A DNA stretch of 64,000 nucleotides, taken from contig NC_092674.1 of assembly GCF_964355755.1 (NCBI RefSeq), forward strand, positions 16,809,001-16,873,000, given 5' to 3'. Below are positions 1-12,200 of this stretch, one piece after another. The stretch's first letter is position 1. Each line of letters begins with the position of its first letter. This stretch comes from Antedon mediterranea (taxonomy: Eukaryota; Echinodermata; Crinoidea; Comatulida; Antedonidae). A program made the translations under genes and the position numbers. The notes beneath the pieces are model-generated. The model saw nothing but the letters and a program-made list of their open reading frames with translations. It did not search any database and was not told the origin of the DNA.

Positions 1-239
1 TCTCAATGTTAATTATCTTCACACATGCCACCGGTGAATGTCAGTGAACTGGGCCAACTTCTAGCAAATGTTTTAAAGTAAATTTGTACAATGGGGATAC
101 CGCCAGACAAATATCAACATGTTTTGATCAAGACAATTAGATTGTCTTGTTTTGATCATCTATTCAAGGAGGGTTATTATTACCAGAATTCGTTCACAAT
201 AAGAAACATTGTTTCTTTTGATAGCTAGTAACAATGGTG
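1..239. other. non-coding flank, no gene seen
   Basis: No coding signal. It holds a small perfect inverted repeat (AAGACAAT, 130-137, with ATTGTCTT, 141-148) flanked by a direct repeat of GTTTTGATCA (121-130 and 149-158). A segment near 90-110 resembles 46575-46600 in inverted orientation, so a dispersed repeat is likely. The rest of the DNAH2 3' exons must lie to the left of base 1. Confidence 0.4.
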
Positions 240-249
240 AACACGACGA

Positions 250-820
250 TCCGCCTTTTGACCAGGGAGCGCATGGGATTGCGATTTAAAATAAATAATA
301 CTTTGTATGATCACGATAAAGCTAATATGTTGCCTAAATCGTCTAAATGTTATGACAATCACTTTTTTGCACAATGCCAGTGATTTCCAGCCAATGATAC
401 AATTCTTGAATGTGTTGGCAACCTCAAATTGTTAGGGGTTACTATTCAGGATAATATGAAATGGGACATGCATGTCACAGACATAGTTTCTAAGGTATCT
501 CAAAAGATGTTTGATTTATTTATGATGAGAAGGTGGTCTGGATGACCTGATCAAGGTGTTCTGTTGTTATATTAGACCAATTTTCGAGTATGCATGCTCT
601 GTGTGGCATGGCGCAATTACTACAAAATTAGTATATAAAATTGAAGCTGTTCAAAAAATAGCTCTAAGAACTATCCTGGGAAAAAATTATATATCTTACG
701 ATTTAGCTTTAGAGAAGACGCAACTCCTTTCGCTTGCGGGAAGGAGGGAAAGTCTGGTTTGGTGTGAGAACGGAGCAGTAATTAATAGCTGTACTGTACA
801 TAGCTTAGCAAATTTGTAGA
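250..820 (+). mobile_element. degenerate LINE reverse-transcriptase fragment
   Basis: This is the 3' part of a non-LTR retrotransposon RT/thumb region. Readable pieces are LLGVTIQDNMKWD (about 430-470) and, after a frame change near 545, YIRPIFEYACSVWH followed by KIEAVQKIALRTILG (about 570-690). The same motif order occurs in the intact LINE at 7483-10530 (GVFFQDNLKWD, then YIRPVVEYADVVWH), but the sequences differ enough to be another family. There are stops and at least one frameshift, so this is a dead copy, on the strand opposite to DNAH2. Confidence 0.75.
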
Positions 821-1068
821 ACTTCAGTTAAACTTCATGTACCATAAGACATTTCATATTTTACCTGGCAATGGTGCAGACTCTGGTTCAGCACTTGTGT
901 ACCATATGTGCCAATCCCGAGGATATTGTTCAAATGACTGCACCAATCCATGGAAGTTAGCAAGTCTACCAAATTAAAGACAAATCAAAATCGATCACTA
1001 CATGTTTAAAGTGTCTGAAACAAAGGTATTATAACATGCATACAATACTTGTAATCATGTAGAACTCA

Positions 1069-1290
1069 GTGGCGTAACGGCTATGAGCGCTCACTGGCTA
1101 AACCCAGGGGTCCCAGAACTTAGAAGGCCCATGGGCAGTGCCCAGAGGAAAAACAGGCATTCAAATATGTCAAAAAAGCCTAATAACGCCCGGCCTCCAG
1201 CGTTAGAAGGCCACTTAGGTTTCCTAAACCAGGGGCCTCAGGCCTCTACACTACTAGTTGAAAGGTATTGCAGAACTTGGCAATGAACAA
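1069..1290. mobile_element. hAT-like element end (fragment)
   Basis: It begins CAGTGGCGTAACGGC, which resembles the CAGTGGCGTA-type terminal inverted repeats of many hAT transposons and their MITEs, followed by a locally GC-rich stretch. No matching opposite terminus or 8-bp target duplication was found, so this is a tentative call on a fragment. The 67-codon ORF across it is not convincing. Confidence 0.3.
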
Positions 1291-1751
1291 AAATAAACAC
1301 TACAGCAGTGGATTTTGAAATAGAAAGAGATGGGGATCAGGAAGGGGCCTTCGAAATTGTGAAATGAAATGTTGAAATTAACCTAATATCCTATCTTTAG
1401 CATTGCCGAAATATAGGGGCTGGGCCATTTGATGTGGATGTAGTTTCTGATGACAAATGATGAAAACATTGAATAGTGAACAATATCCAACTAGCGCACA
1501 AGTCTGACCTGTCGCGGTTCTGGAAGTACAATGATCTTAGCGGACACTGGTCGTGCCTCTCATGTTAACCCAGAAGTGCCACTGCTGATATGGTAGAATT
1601 TACATCAAACTTCACCTTACAGGTAAGCCTCGTTTAATTTTCAAGTTTATTGCCTAAAAATATTGAATGTTGAAGCCTTTAACATATACAATATCCAACC
1701 AATTTTATTAACCATTTCATTATATCATATCCTATCATTTTTTCGCCATAT

Positions 1752-2030
1752 ATCTGTTAAGGTACCGCTTCTCATAATCGACCACCTCTTGTAATTGATC
1801 ACTGCTCATAAGGGACCGATTCTCATAATAGACTACCTCTCGTAAGTGACAACCTATCTTAACAACCACACCTCCTTTATGAGAGGTGGTCGATTATAAG
1901 AAGCGGTCCCTTAACAGAGATGTTGATCGTTCAATAGAGGTGGTCCTTAAGAGGTGGTCGCTAATGAGGGTGGTTGCTTACGAAGTATGGTCGTTTAAGG
2001 GAGGTGGTCGCTTACGAGAGGTAGATAGAC
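1752..2030. repeat. inverted and tandem GAGGTGGTCG repeat cluster
   Basis: Arms at 1764-1789 and 1882-1907 are inverted copies (25 of 26 bases agree; flanking ATCT..GTTAAGG extends the match). Between them is a second degenerate unit (about 1808-1850). To the right are further short units containing GGTGGTCGCTTA (about 1938-2025). This looks like a decayed foldback or satellite-like repeat with no coding capacity. Confidence 0.7.
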
Positions 2031-2089
2031 TGATAGCTTAGTAAAAAGATGCATTTGCACATGACATAGGTTTGTAAAATATATATTTT

Positions 2090-2195
2090 CTACATTAGCT
2101 GGCGATAGTAACTACATTAGCTGTGAGGCAATTTTCATTACTACATCAGCTGTTGGTGTTTCTACATTAGCTGGCGTTTTCTACATTAGCGGTTG
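2090..2195. repeat. interspersed CTACATTAGCTG repeat, five copies
   Basis: Five copies of a CTACATTAGCTG-like 12-mer (from 2090, 2112, about 2141, 2162 and 2181) are separated by 9-19 unrelated bases. The spacing is irregular, so this is not a simple tandem satellite and not a CRISPR array. Confidence 0.6.
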
Positions 2196-3122
2196 TAACA
2201 AGGCTCTCCAAAAAGAAATACGTACAAAGAATTAAATATTTAAAAAGAATTAAAATTGCATGAAAAGTACATTAAAATTGAATGAAAAATATGAGACATG
2301 TTTATAATTATTAATTTTAATAATTAGTTATCTGCACTCGGCGGATAACTCCTAATGATCAGCTGATGCTGGATGGACCACCCTCATAAAATATTGTTGA
2401 AATAAAAATAAATAAAATAAATTACTGTATTGGATAATCTTTTTTTTCTTTTTATATTATTCTTCTTTCTTTCCACCCTATTTTTGTGTATCATGTTTCT
2501 CTAAATTTCGTAACTTAATTTTGTCAACATATCAACATTTACATGAAGTTGTGCACCTCTTATTTTTTAAATCTGCGATAGATTTCATTCATTTTTATGA
2601 ATTTTAATTGCAGAATAATGACACACGTGCACGTTAAACTTTGAAAACCGTGTGCTTAAAAAAAATCAGAAATACGGTACATGTAATAAATGTGATTACA
2701 TTTGACTAATTGATAGTTTGGATAACTAGCATTATTTAGTATACTACTTAGTATATTACTTGTGACGTATTATTCAAATGTTAAACTTTGACTTAATGCC
2801 AATGGATTGAATGATGAATGTGCTCTTTTCTACACTTTTCACAATTTCTTGGCCCCTCCCTGTAGAATGTATTTTGTAGAGAGCACAAGAGCAATACCTG
2901 TATTTTCATAGTTTACACATGTCACCTATAACAATTGGTATAATAATGAGTCTTTATTAGAATAAAGACAACTATATATCAGTGGAACTCGTTTCAAGAA
3001 GAACAAAACTAATCTGCACCATTGTTACTGTATTGGTTTTCCAAAACACACACAAAAATTGTTATGCCATAAAATTGTTTTAGTATGAATTAATATTCAG
3101 TTGAAAAACATGCAAGACTTAC
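2196..3122. other. AT-rich intron sequence, no feature identified
   Basis: This is the intron downstream (in DNAH2 sense) of exon W24. The sequence is AT-rich without open frames or recognisable repeat ends. None of the remaining dynein C-terminal exons is visible here, so they lie outside the window. Confidence 0.4.
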
Positions 3123-3208
3123 TTGTCAAGTTCAGTTATATTATCCCATGATGAGTCTGCAAGCCATGAACCACAAGGATTATCAATCTGACCCTCACTA
3201 TCAAGTAC
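3123..3208 (-). CDS. DNAH2 exon W24 (AAA6)
   Basis: It encodes VLDSEGQIDNPCGSWLADSS and on to ITELD. The acceptor TTATAG lies at the right edge and a perfect GTAAGT donor follows on the left, leaving two bases of an open codon (phase 2). It joins W23 in phase 0 to give RGGI-VLDSEG. This is the last DNAH2 exon in the window. Confidence 0.93.
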
Positions 3209-6200
3209 CTATAATACAAGATAATGCAATTCTATAATTATGCTATAAATTCTAGTAATTACTTCAGCAAGTCACAGATACAGAACATTATTGTCAAAAT
3301 GATAAACATTATGAAATTTGATTTCATGTAGCATAAAACTCCAGTAAAATGCAAACATATAATATTATACAGATATTGCCTGCTTAGAGGTTAAATATAA
3401 GATTTGACATCCCGAGGTAATGATATTTTTTTCGAGGAAATATATTCCCTCAAATATTCCCTCGTGGCCGAATAAATAATAATTCGTCTTCTTCGACCCG
3501 AATCACCAGATGTTCAGCGCGCCGCGTGTTCCAGGTTACTACCGTGAGTAAACCAATCACAAACAGTCTTTCATCACATCTATAGAGGACAAATAACAAA
3601 TGAGGGCACTATGTATGCATAGTTTAAATAGTTTAGTTGATTTTCTTCAAGCAAGTTGCGTGGCGCAGCGGGTAAAACGTTGTATCGTGAGAATGTGGAC
3701 TAATCTTCGCAAGTTCAAGTCTCAGTAGAAGACTTTTGTTTATCACCAATTGCGAGTGTTGCCATACGAAAATTACACAGTCAATATCATCGTACTCGAG
3801 AATTTACTTGATTTTATATGTTTAATGACAGGAACACGATAATCATGTGAAAATTAATATCAATATACGATTTACAAATCCTCGCAACAGTAGTCATTTG
3901 ATTAAGTTTCAACCAATCACGTTCACGTATTTACATAGGCTATGTAATATAATAAATTCACACACACACTGGATACAACATGAGGCAGGCCTACCTATAG
4001 GTAGGGTTTGATACCAGGCTATGAGTAGAGACTACAAATAATTCCTTTTCACATCTGCAAAATGTAACAACTTGTAACCAGGTTTGCATAATGTGATGAC
4101 AATTTTCTGGAAAATCTCCCGAGATTTTGCATGTGAAATTTCAGGAGAAAAACACACCGACGAGAGGCCTGTTTTTTTCTTCCTGAGTTTGTACTGCGCA
4201 TGTGTGTTGCCCTGGAATTTAACTGACCAATCACAGTACACTAATAACTAAATAGCGCCCCCACCCCAACTATGCAATGACAATACTTTCTAACAAGATT
4301 TCTCAGGGTTCGCATATGCGTATATGAAAGTGTGTAATAATTCGGGAGATCAAACCCGGTTACAACTTGTAACAATTTACGCAGATGTGAAAAGTGTACA
4401 AGTCTATGCCTAGAGATGAAAACCACATTTTAGGGTACATTGTTTTTTATTTATATCATAATTAACCATAAAATGTACATTTTAGGTGATTTTGTTTTTA
4501 AAACAAATGACGTGTATTGATTGGGCAATAAATAGGCTGTGTTTTAAAAAAAACAAACATGTTAAATTATGCAATCATTTGCTAAACTATGACTGTTATG
4601 GAAATTAATAGAATGTCATCCATTTAAGTTAAAGTCTACCTGTTCCACAGAAAACTTGATATTATTGCAATAAATTAATCTTCATGCTACATAGTAAACT
4701 TAGAGAACATTTGATGACAACCAATCAACACTCGTGAAATTTCTTTTACATTGAACCTATTATTTTAATGCATGTAACTTTGTTTCTGTATAATACATTT
4801 TGTGTATAATTGTTTCATAATTTTATTATTTTAAATTAACCCTCTAGATATAGGCTAAAAAAACAAAACAAAGAATGCATTGTGGATTTTATACACTCCC
4901 AATTGTGCACTAAATAGATTGTCAAATATCAGCCGTTTTTATAATAGTGCTGAATGCTCAAAGCCTCAAGAGCTTCACATTATTATCCCAGTCATTTTTA
5001 ATCAAGCACGTATGGAAACATACTTCACATAATGTTGTAGCTAGTACTGTATTGTAATCAGTGAAGTTTGACCGTACCAGGTAGGCCTACCCATTTGTAC
5101 ACCTTGGCGGAGAGAGGCAAATGTCTTTCCTAATGAGCATGTGCAAGTTTTTTTTAGAAAAAATGTGCTACCCGATAATCCATATAGAATAATGTACAGT
5201 ACTATATCAATTTGATTGTGCTACCATTTGAATGAATGTGCTACCCGATAACCCGTATAGAATAATGTACAGTATACTATGTATTTGATTGTGCTACCCA
5301 ATGTGCTATCCATTTGAAATAATGTGCTATCCATTTGAATGAATGTGCTACACGATAATCCTTATAGAATAATGTACAGTACTATATCAATTTGATTGTG
5401 CTACTTAATGTGCTATCCATTTGAAATAATGTGCTATCCATTTGAAATAATGTCTACCCGATAATCCTTATAGAATCATTAGGTGTACATCCCCATTAGA
5501 ACTTTTTGGTCAAAATCTTTATCAGATAAATCAACTAAGCAGGTGATTAATTACCTGAATCCTATTATACCCCTGTGATTTTATTAGCTCTCTTGTAATT
5601 AGAGAGTTAGATCTAGACACAACTGCGCTGGTTACCGGCTGCATTATGGGAGTATGTTTCCATACGTGTTTGATCCCAAAAAATACTGGGGTAATAATGC
5701 TTGTAAAAGCGCCTTTGAGCATGATTACTCATGAAAAGGGCGCTATATAAATCTGGTATTATTATTATTATTAATTGATTGATTAGGAAAAGGTACATTC
5801 TTCAGTATGCAAGGTCAATGGTCAGGCAAAAACTAGCAGAAGTCGGCAATGATCAAATAGTTTAACGACCTGCCTATCAAAGTTGGACTTAAATAAACAC
5901 ATGTCACAGTAGGAGGTTAAGTGACATTTACCCGAAGTTTTTCAAAACATCGGGTAAAAATGAACACCTTCTCTAATGGGGCTGTACACGTAATGATAAT
6001 GTACAGTACAATTATATCCATTTGATTGTGCTATCTATTTTGCTATCCATTTGAAATAATATGCTGTTTATTTGTTCGGGTTCTTTGTTTTAAATATTTC
6101 GTGCTATCCATTTTAAATGTGCTAAAAAAGATACATATTTGATATTATATCCATTCAAATAATAAAAAAACCACAATCGATTTAATACAAAGTATTTTGT

Positions 6201-9200
6201 TTATATCGTAGCTATATTCAATCATGGCATATTCAGGGGATCTGTTTTCTCAGAGCAGGGTCTGTTCCGTATGTACTGTATGCTATTTTTTAATAATGTA
6301 CAAAAAATGAAAGGAATACCAACATAAATATTAATTCTGTACGGAGAAAGCTCGAGCGGAAGTTGAGAGTTACTTTTCGCGAAACATTTGTTACAATGAG
6401 ATTTATTTCATTCATAACTTTTTAACATTTAATATATGTAAGTCATTTTCCAGGCTCGGACCTGGAAGAAGGTCCTTAAAAAAACTGAATTGCTATGTTA
6501 GACCACATTTGCATAACTTTTCAAAACTCATCAAACCCTCTGCTAGTAATTAATATAGGAAGGTATCGCCAAATTATTCAGAAAAAAAAAGAATAAAACA
6601 TGGCAAGATGTAATTAATCAAACGACGGCCAAAGAATACAGACAATTTTAATTTAGGTTTTGATTCATACGGTGGTGGATTAAGCCTAGTTTGAAACTAT
6701 AGTGACCATTTATTTTTACTGTAGATAGAAAAAGTTGTTTCCATCTCCATGTTAATACCCAGGCACTTTTCAAGAAAAAATTATTTGTCACAGCTCCAGT
6801 TACAAGTGTCAATCATTTGGCCAGTGAACAGCCCACTGGTAGGATAGTCCTTGAAACCGTCCGTAAAACACATTAATCATAAAAATCAGTCATGCCGCTA
6901 ATAGTTGAAAACATCACTTTTTGAGGTTTTCAAACGGTAACCAGGGCTTGTTCGCCTAATGAGGCCTAGATAAAAAATGTATGTGTAACTTACAATGCCT
7001 CCTCTTAGAAAGAAGTTGTACTCTTCCATATTTAGCTTGCCAGATGCCTCTAAAATCTTGGCACACATTTGGAATGAAAATAAGAGTTTGTGTTTTTCAA
7101 ACAGACCTCTGCATGTAAATCTATTAAAGACAATAAAAACAAATATATAATTCAATACTAATGAACAATTACAAAAGTACTAATAATTTGCTTTACAGTA
7201 TATGGAGCTGGGGTCCCATTAGGCATTTGAAATCAGCACTGCTGGCAGCCCCTGCATCTAGGATCTGCCTCAGACGTATTGGCTTATGCCTCTCCGCTGG
7301 TTAATTATTATTCACTTTTATTTCAAATATCAAAAAATTGACCAAAATTACAACTCGTGGCTAAGAGCCAAATTGCGTGTAAAATACATGTCATATCAAA
7401 AATATAAATATATATAAAAAATATGAAAACAAAAAAAACAACAAAGAAGGGGAGAGCAGTCGCAAACTAGCAGGGGAGAAAATTAAGAATTCAGTAATTT
7501 GATGAAGTAGGGTATAGGGCTATTGGTAAATCTGGATGTTTTAGACGCTAGCTGGGTAATTTTGTTTTTATTTCTTAAATTCCTACCATGACAGCTATGT
7601 CTGGTCGGTGGGATTAAATCAGCTGTTTGTTTAATTTTGGGGAGATACTCAGCGAACTTGCGACAATGCTCCACCCTTCTTTGAGCCAAAGTCTCTAATT
7701 TAAGAAATTCAAGGGCACCAGAGTAAGAAAAGTAATCATTGCCTAACATTATACGGCAAGCCCTCTTTTGAACATTTTCAATACAATCGCTTAATCTACT
7801 AGACAGGCCAGAATGCCAAACAACATCAGCATACTCAACAACTGGTCTAATGTAACCACAAAAGGTCAATTTAAGCTCTTCAATGTTAAAACCAAATCGT
7901 TTTAGTGATCGTAAAAAGAAAAGTTTCCTGGAAGCTTTAGTGATGATGGAATCAATATGACAGTCCCATTTAAGGTTGTCTTGAAAAAAAACTCCCAGGA
8001 TCTTGGCTTTATTAACATATTGGAGCTTATCAGTTCCCAAGTGTATGTCAACGTGTGAAGGTTGGGTAGAACTGAAACACACCTTAAGGGCCTGACATTT
8101 TTTGGGGTTAAGCACTAAACAGTTGTCGTTACACCAGCGGAAAAAAGAATTAAGATCATCTTGTAAAAAACCAGGCAATGAGAGCTTACGATTTTCACAA
8201 AATGTAAGATCATCTACATATTTCAGATACTTAGTTTTAGCATTTGTACCAGCATCGTTGATCATGATCTGGAAACATAAAGGGCCTAACTTGGTTCCCT
8301 GTGGGACACCAGCTTTTAAGTAAGAGTAATTAGATAAGGTACCATTATATTTGACACACTGCATACGCATAAAAAGAAAATCACACAACCATGGTACCAA
8401 AGCCCCCCTGACACCAATATCAATGATCTTATTAACAAGGATGGTATGGTCGATAAGATCAAAGGCCTTGGAGAAATCAGTAAGAACCATGGTACCAACA
8501 TTGTGCTTATTCTCAGCACCTTGACAGAGATAATGCACCAAGTGGGTCAGGTAATGAGCAGTAGACAAACCCTTAACATTTCCAAACTGGTTAACATCGA
8601 TTTTTGAACTTATATCTTGTAAGATCCAGTCAGTGATAAACTCCTCAGCTACTTTGGCAAACACAGAAGTAATGGAGATAGGTCTGAGTTTGTCAATAGT
8701 AGGAGGCTGAACCTTGGGCACAGGGACTACAACTGCCTTTTTCCACTGAGAAGGGACAATACCTTCAGAAAAAGAACAGTTGAGTATATCACAAAGTGGT
8801 TCACAAAACTCCATGGCAAATAATTTAACAATTTTGGGTGGGACCAAATCTGGTCCGCAGGCCTTGTTTTCTTTAATAGATCTTAATTTTTTATAAATAT
8901 CCCAAGGATGAAGTTTAGGTGCAGGTTTGTCAGAGGGAAGGAATGCAGGGAGTTGAGTTTTATTTAGAAAAGGGATGTGAGCACTAATGTTAGTAAACAA
9001 GTCATTGATGACATTAGCAATGGATTTATGATCCAATGGAGAGATTTCAGGAACTGGTATATTGAGATCAATTTTCTTAGTGTTTGTCATAACTCTGACC
9101 TGTTGGTGCCATTTACCTGGGTCAGTTTTTTGCAGGTGTCTAACTCTATCTACATTAAATTTTACTTTAGCTTTAATGATTTCCCTCTTGACTTTGTTTC

Positions 9201-12200
9201 TGCAAGCTTTCCAATGGGTTAAGTTATTGGATTTAAACGCTTTTTGGCGTTCAGAAATAGAATTTCTGATATTTTGTGTTAGCCAAGGTTTATCAGTATT
9301 GTGCGTTTTAATATTTTTCAACGGGAAAAACTTATTAATAGCAGTGATCAGTTTGTAATAGAAAGCATCAACTTTACTCTGTGTAGAAATGCAGCTATAA
9401 ATATCATTCCAATTCTGAGATACAATCCAGGTGCCAAACGATCTTATTCTGGTATCATATAAGGGACGAACACTTATAGATTTGACAACATTTTTGATAG
9501 CTTGAACTTTAGGTTTCCATAAAATACAGATGTGGTCACTAAAACCAAGAGGAGACATCGCTTCTGGGGTATGGTATTTAGTTTCAAAATTAGTCAAGAT
9601 GAGGTCTAATGTAGCAAGTTCACGGGTTGGAAAATTAACAATTTGTTTTAAACAGTTATTACGTAAAATGTAGTTAATGTTCATTCTGTTGAAATCGCCC
9701 ATAATGCAAAAACCAGTCTGAAGTGATCTAGAACGAATAAGGTCTATCGTTTCACAAATATGCCGCTCAAGAAGAAGTTGATATGGGGAGTCTGTTGTGA
9801 TGTAGATAGCACAAACAACGATTGATGACATTCCTCTTGGTAGACGAGAACATTTTAAGTTTATCCAAATGACTTCCAATTCAGGTGGTACAGGGATGTC
9901 AAGGATTGCACAATCAATGTTATCCTTCACATAAATTGCCACACCGCCTCCACGTCGATCCTCTCTACATTTGCCAAAAAAAGAATATCCTTGAACATGA
10001 ATTTGAGCATTACATATATGAGGTCCATACCAGGATTCAGTAAATACTCCGACATCAACCCCTTGGGTGTTTAATAACAAACTCAATTCATCATGTTTAT
10101 TGCAAAGTGATTGAGCATTGGTAAGTAAAAACAAAGGTAGTTGGCAAGAAGATGGTCTATCCTTGGCACCCACATTATTTGATAATGGGATGTTTATCAG
10201 TTGTCGATGCAGAAAATGAGTAAAATTTTTTCTTCTTTTATTAGAGTTAGGCAAAGAAGCATAATAACTAATTCTCACTGGTATACGTCGATGAATATGA
10301 GAACCACCACGTCTTCCTCTCTTGCTAGGCCGAAGCCTAGGCCTGGTAGGAATCCAGCTGTTAGTGCTACCAGGCGTGAGTTGAGAACAGCAAGGCATAC
10401 AACTGTTAGTAGAGCAAGTAGAGCAGGCTTGGTCCGGCATAGGCCTAGGCCTAGCAGATTTCATCGAAAATAAGATGAAAATCAGGAAATGAATCGAAAT
10501 GTCCGGAAAAAAAGCAATGATTAAATCCACTAAACAACAGCAAAATTACAGACATAACACAATACGACATCAAAAAGTTAACAAAACAACAGCAAAAAAA
10601 TCAAAAATCATGAGAAAATCAAGGAGGTCGTCAGCTAGCTCAGCGCCCTCTGTAATAAATGGTTAAGGTGGGCACTGAACGAGAGAAGCCCTTGGTCAAT
10701 GTTGGGACCAGCCAAAGTTGCTTTAAACAGTCCCAGGCTTAATCATCATTCAGATGAATGTAAGACTAATTGACATTGTCGTTTACGACAAAAGTCGGCC
10801 ATATAAAAATAAAAAAATAATTAAAAAAAATAATACTAACAAAAATTAATTTTTTTGTATGTTTGTCAACTAAATTCTATATTCTAGTTGGTTTTTTTTC
10901 TATCTATTGTTTTTTTTAAAGAGAGGAAATCATTTGTTTTTGTTTTGTTTTATATATTTTGGCAAATTAGCCAAGGATAACCATAAGCAAATTCATTCAC
11001 TATCCTTTACAAGACAACATATACACAAGATGCTCTACAAAATTGTAGTGGAGTTGTATTAATTGTCATTAGAAAAAATCCTGACATATGACAGGATCAA
11101 CAGCAAAATAAAACCAAAGTAAATGGACAATGTTTAAACTCTCCAAATCACTCCTATTTAATAAAATATACCTCAAATGTGTTAGAACAAAGAAGTGAGA
11201 TTCCAAATTACAATGACAATTGTAATAAAAAACAATAATAAATGCAAATTTGCTCTTGTTTTTTATACACTACCTATAGACAGAATAAGTATGATATTCA
11301 TTCAGGTTTGTAATTCTTTGCTCCAATTGTGGACTGCGTTGGCTTTTATCAATTGAAATGTTAAAGAGATCAATGTAAGCATCTAATGAAAACTGGTACA
11401 TTGGGTCAATTCGTCCCATATCATTCAGGACAAAAAAAAGAATTGATGCTCGTTGTGCGCAAGATCTGTATCCCTGCAAATAACAAACAGAATAAAAAAG
11501 TGAGTATTTGATTGAATTTATTTTATTTATTTTCCATTTTGCATTGATGTTTATAGACTATTCTAAGCAAATTTTAGTACATCCTTTGATCTTGTTGAGA
11601 AAGTGTGGCTGAATGGTATTAAATGCAGAGGAAAAGTAAAGTAAATGATCTTGCTGTTACCTTATTGTGAATTTTCTAAGTAGGAATAAAACAGATCTAT
11701 TTTATATATAACTGCATCCTCAGTACTACATGTTCCTCTAATAATAGGCAAACTGTAGAGGATCCAGATAATGTACAGCAAATGGGATTCTTAATGATAA
11801 CTTTTTCAGATGTTAAAGCAATGGGCAACAATAATACTGTAATAATTGTTATTTTTTTTATATAATAAAATGCACCCGTTTTGTTCCTATAATATAGTTA
11901 CCGGTATTGTAGTAAACATTATATTCTAAGTCAAGACCCATCAGCCTTTTCAAAATAAAAGTGGCAGAATAATTATTTGTTTGTGATTGGGTGGCTTCTG
12001 ATAAGATGTAAGGCAGTATGGCAATGTCAAAGATGCATGAAATAACCCTAACCCCCAGTTTAGTTCACAGTCTAAAGCAGTTCATGACATAAGCTCTGCA
12101 GCTGAGGAAGCCCACAAAATTAGGAGGGTCATCCTTTACTAAAGCCTTTGATAGAATTGTAAAAATTCCCTTTCAAATGTTACCATGTTAAAAGCTGGTA

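Noticed and set aside
3655-3722. Functional tRNA gene
   Set aside because: A- and B-box-like words are present but the cloverleaf does not close. It is better read as the head of a SINE.
10201-10473. Plus-strand Arg-rich ORF
   Set aside because: It is the antisense shadow of the N-terminal part of the LINE ORF.
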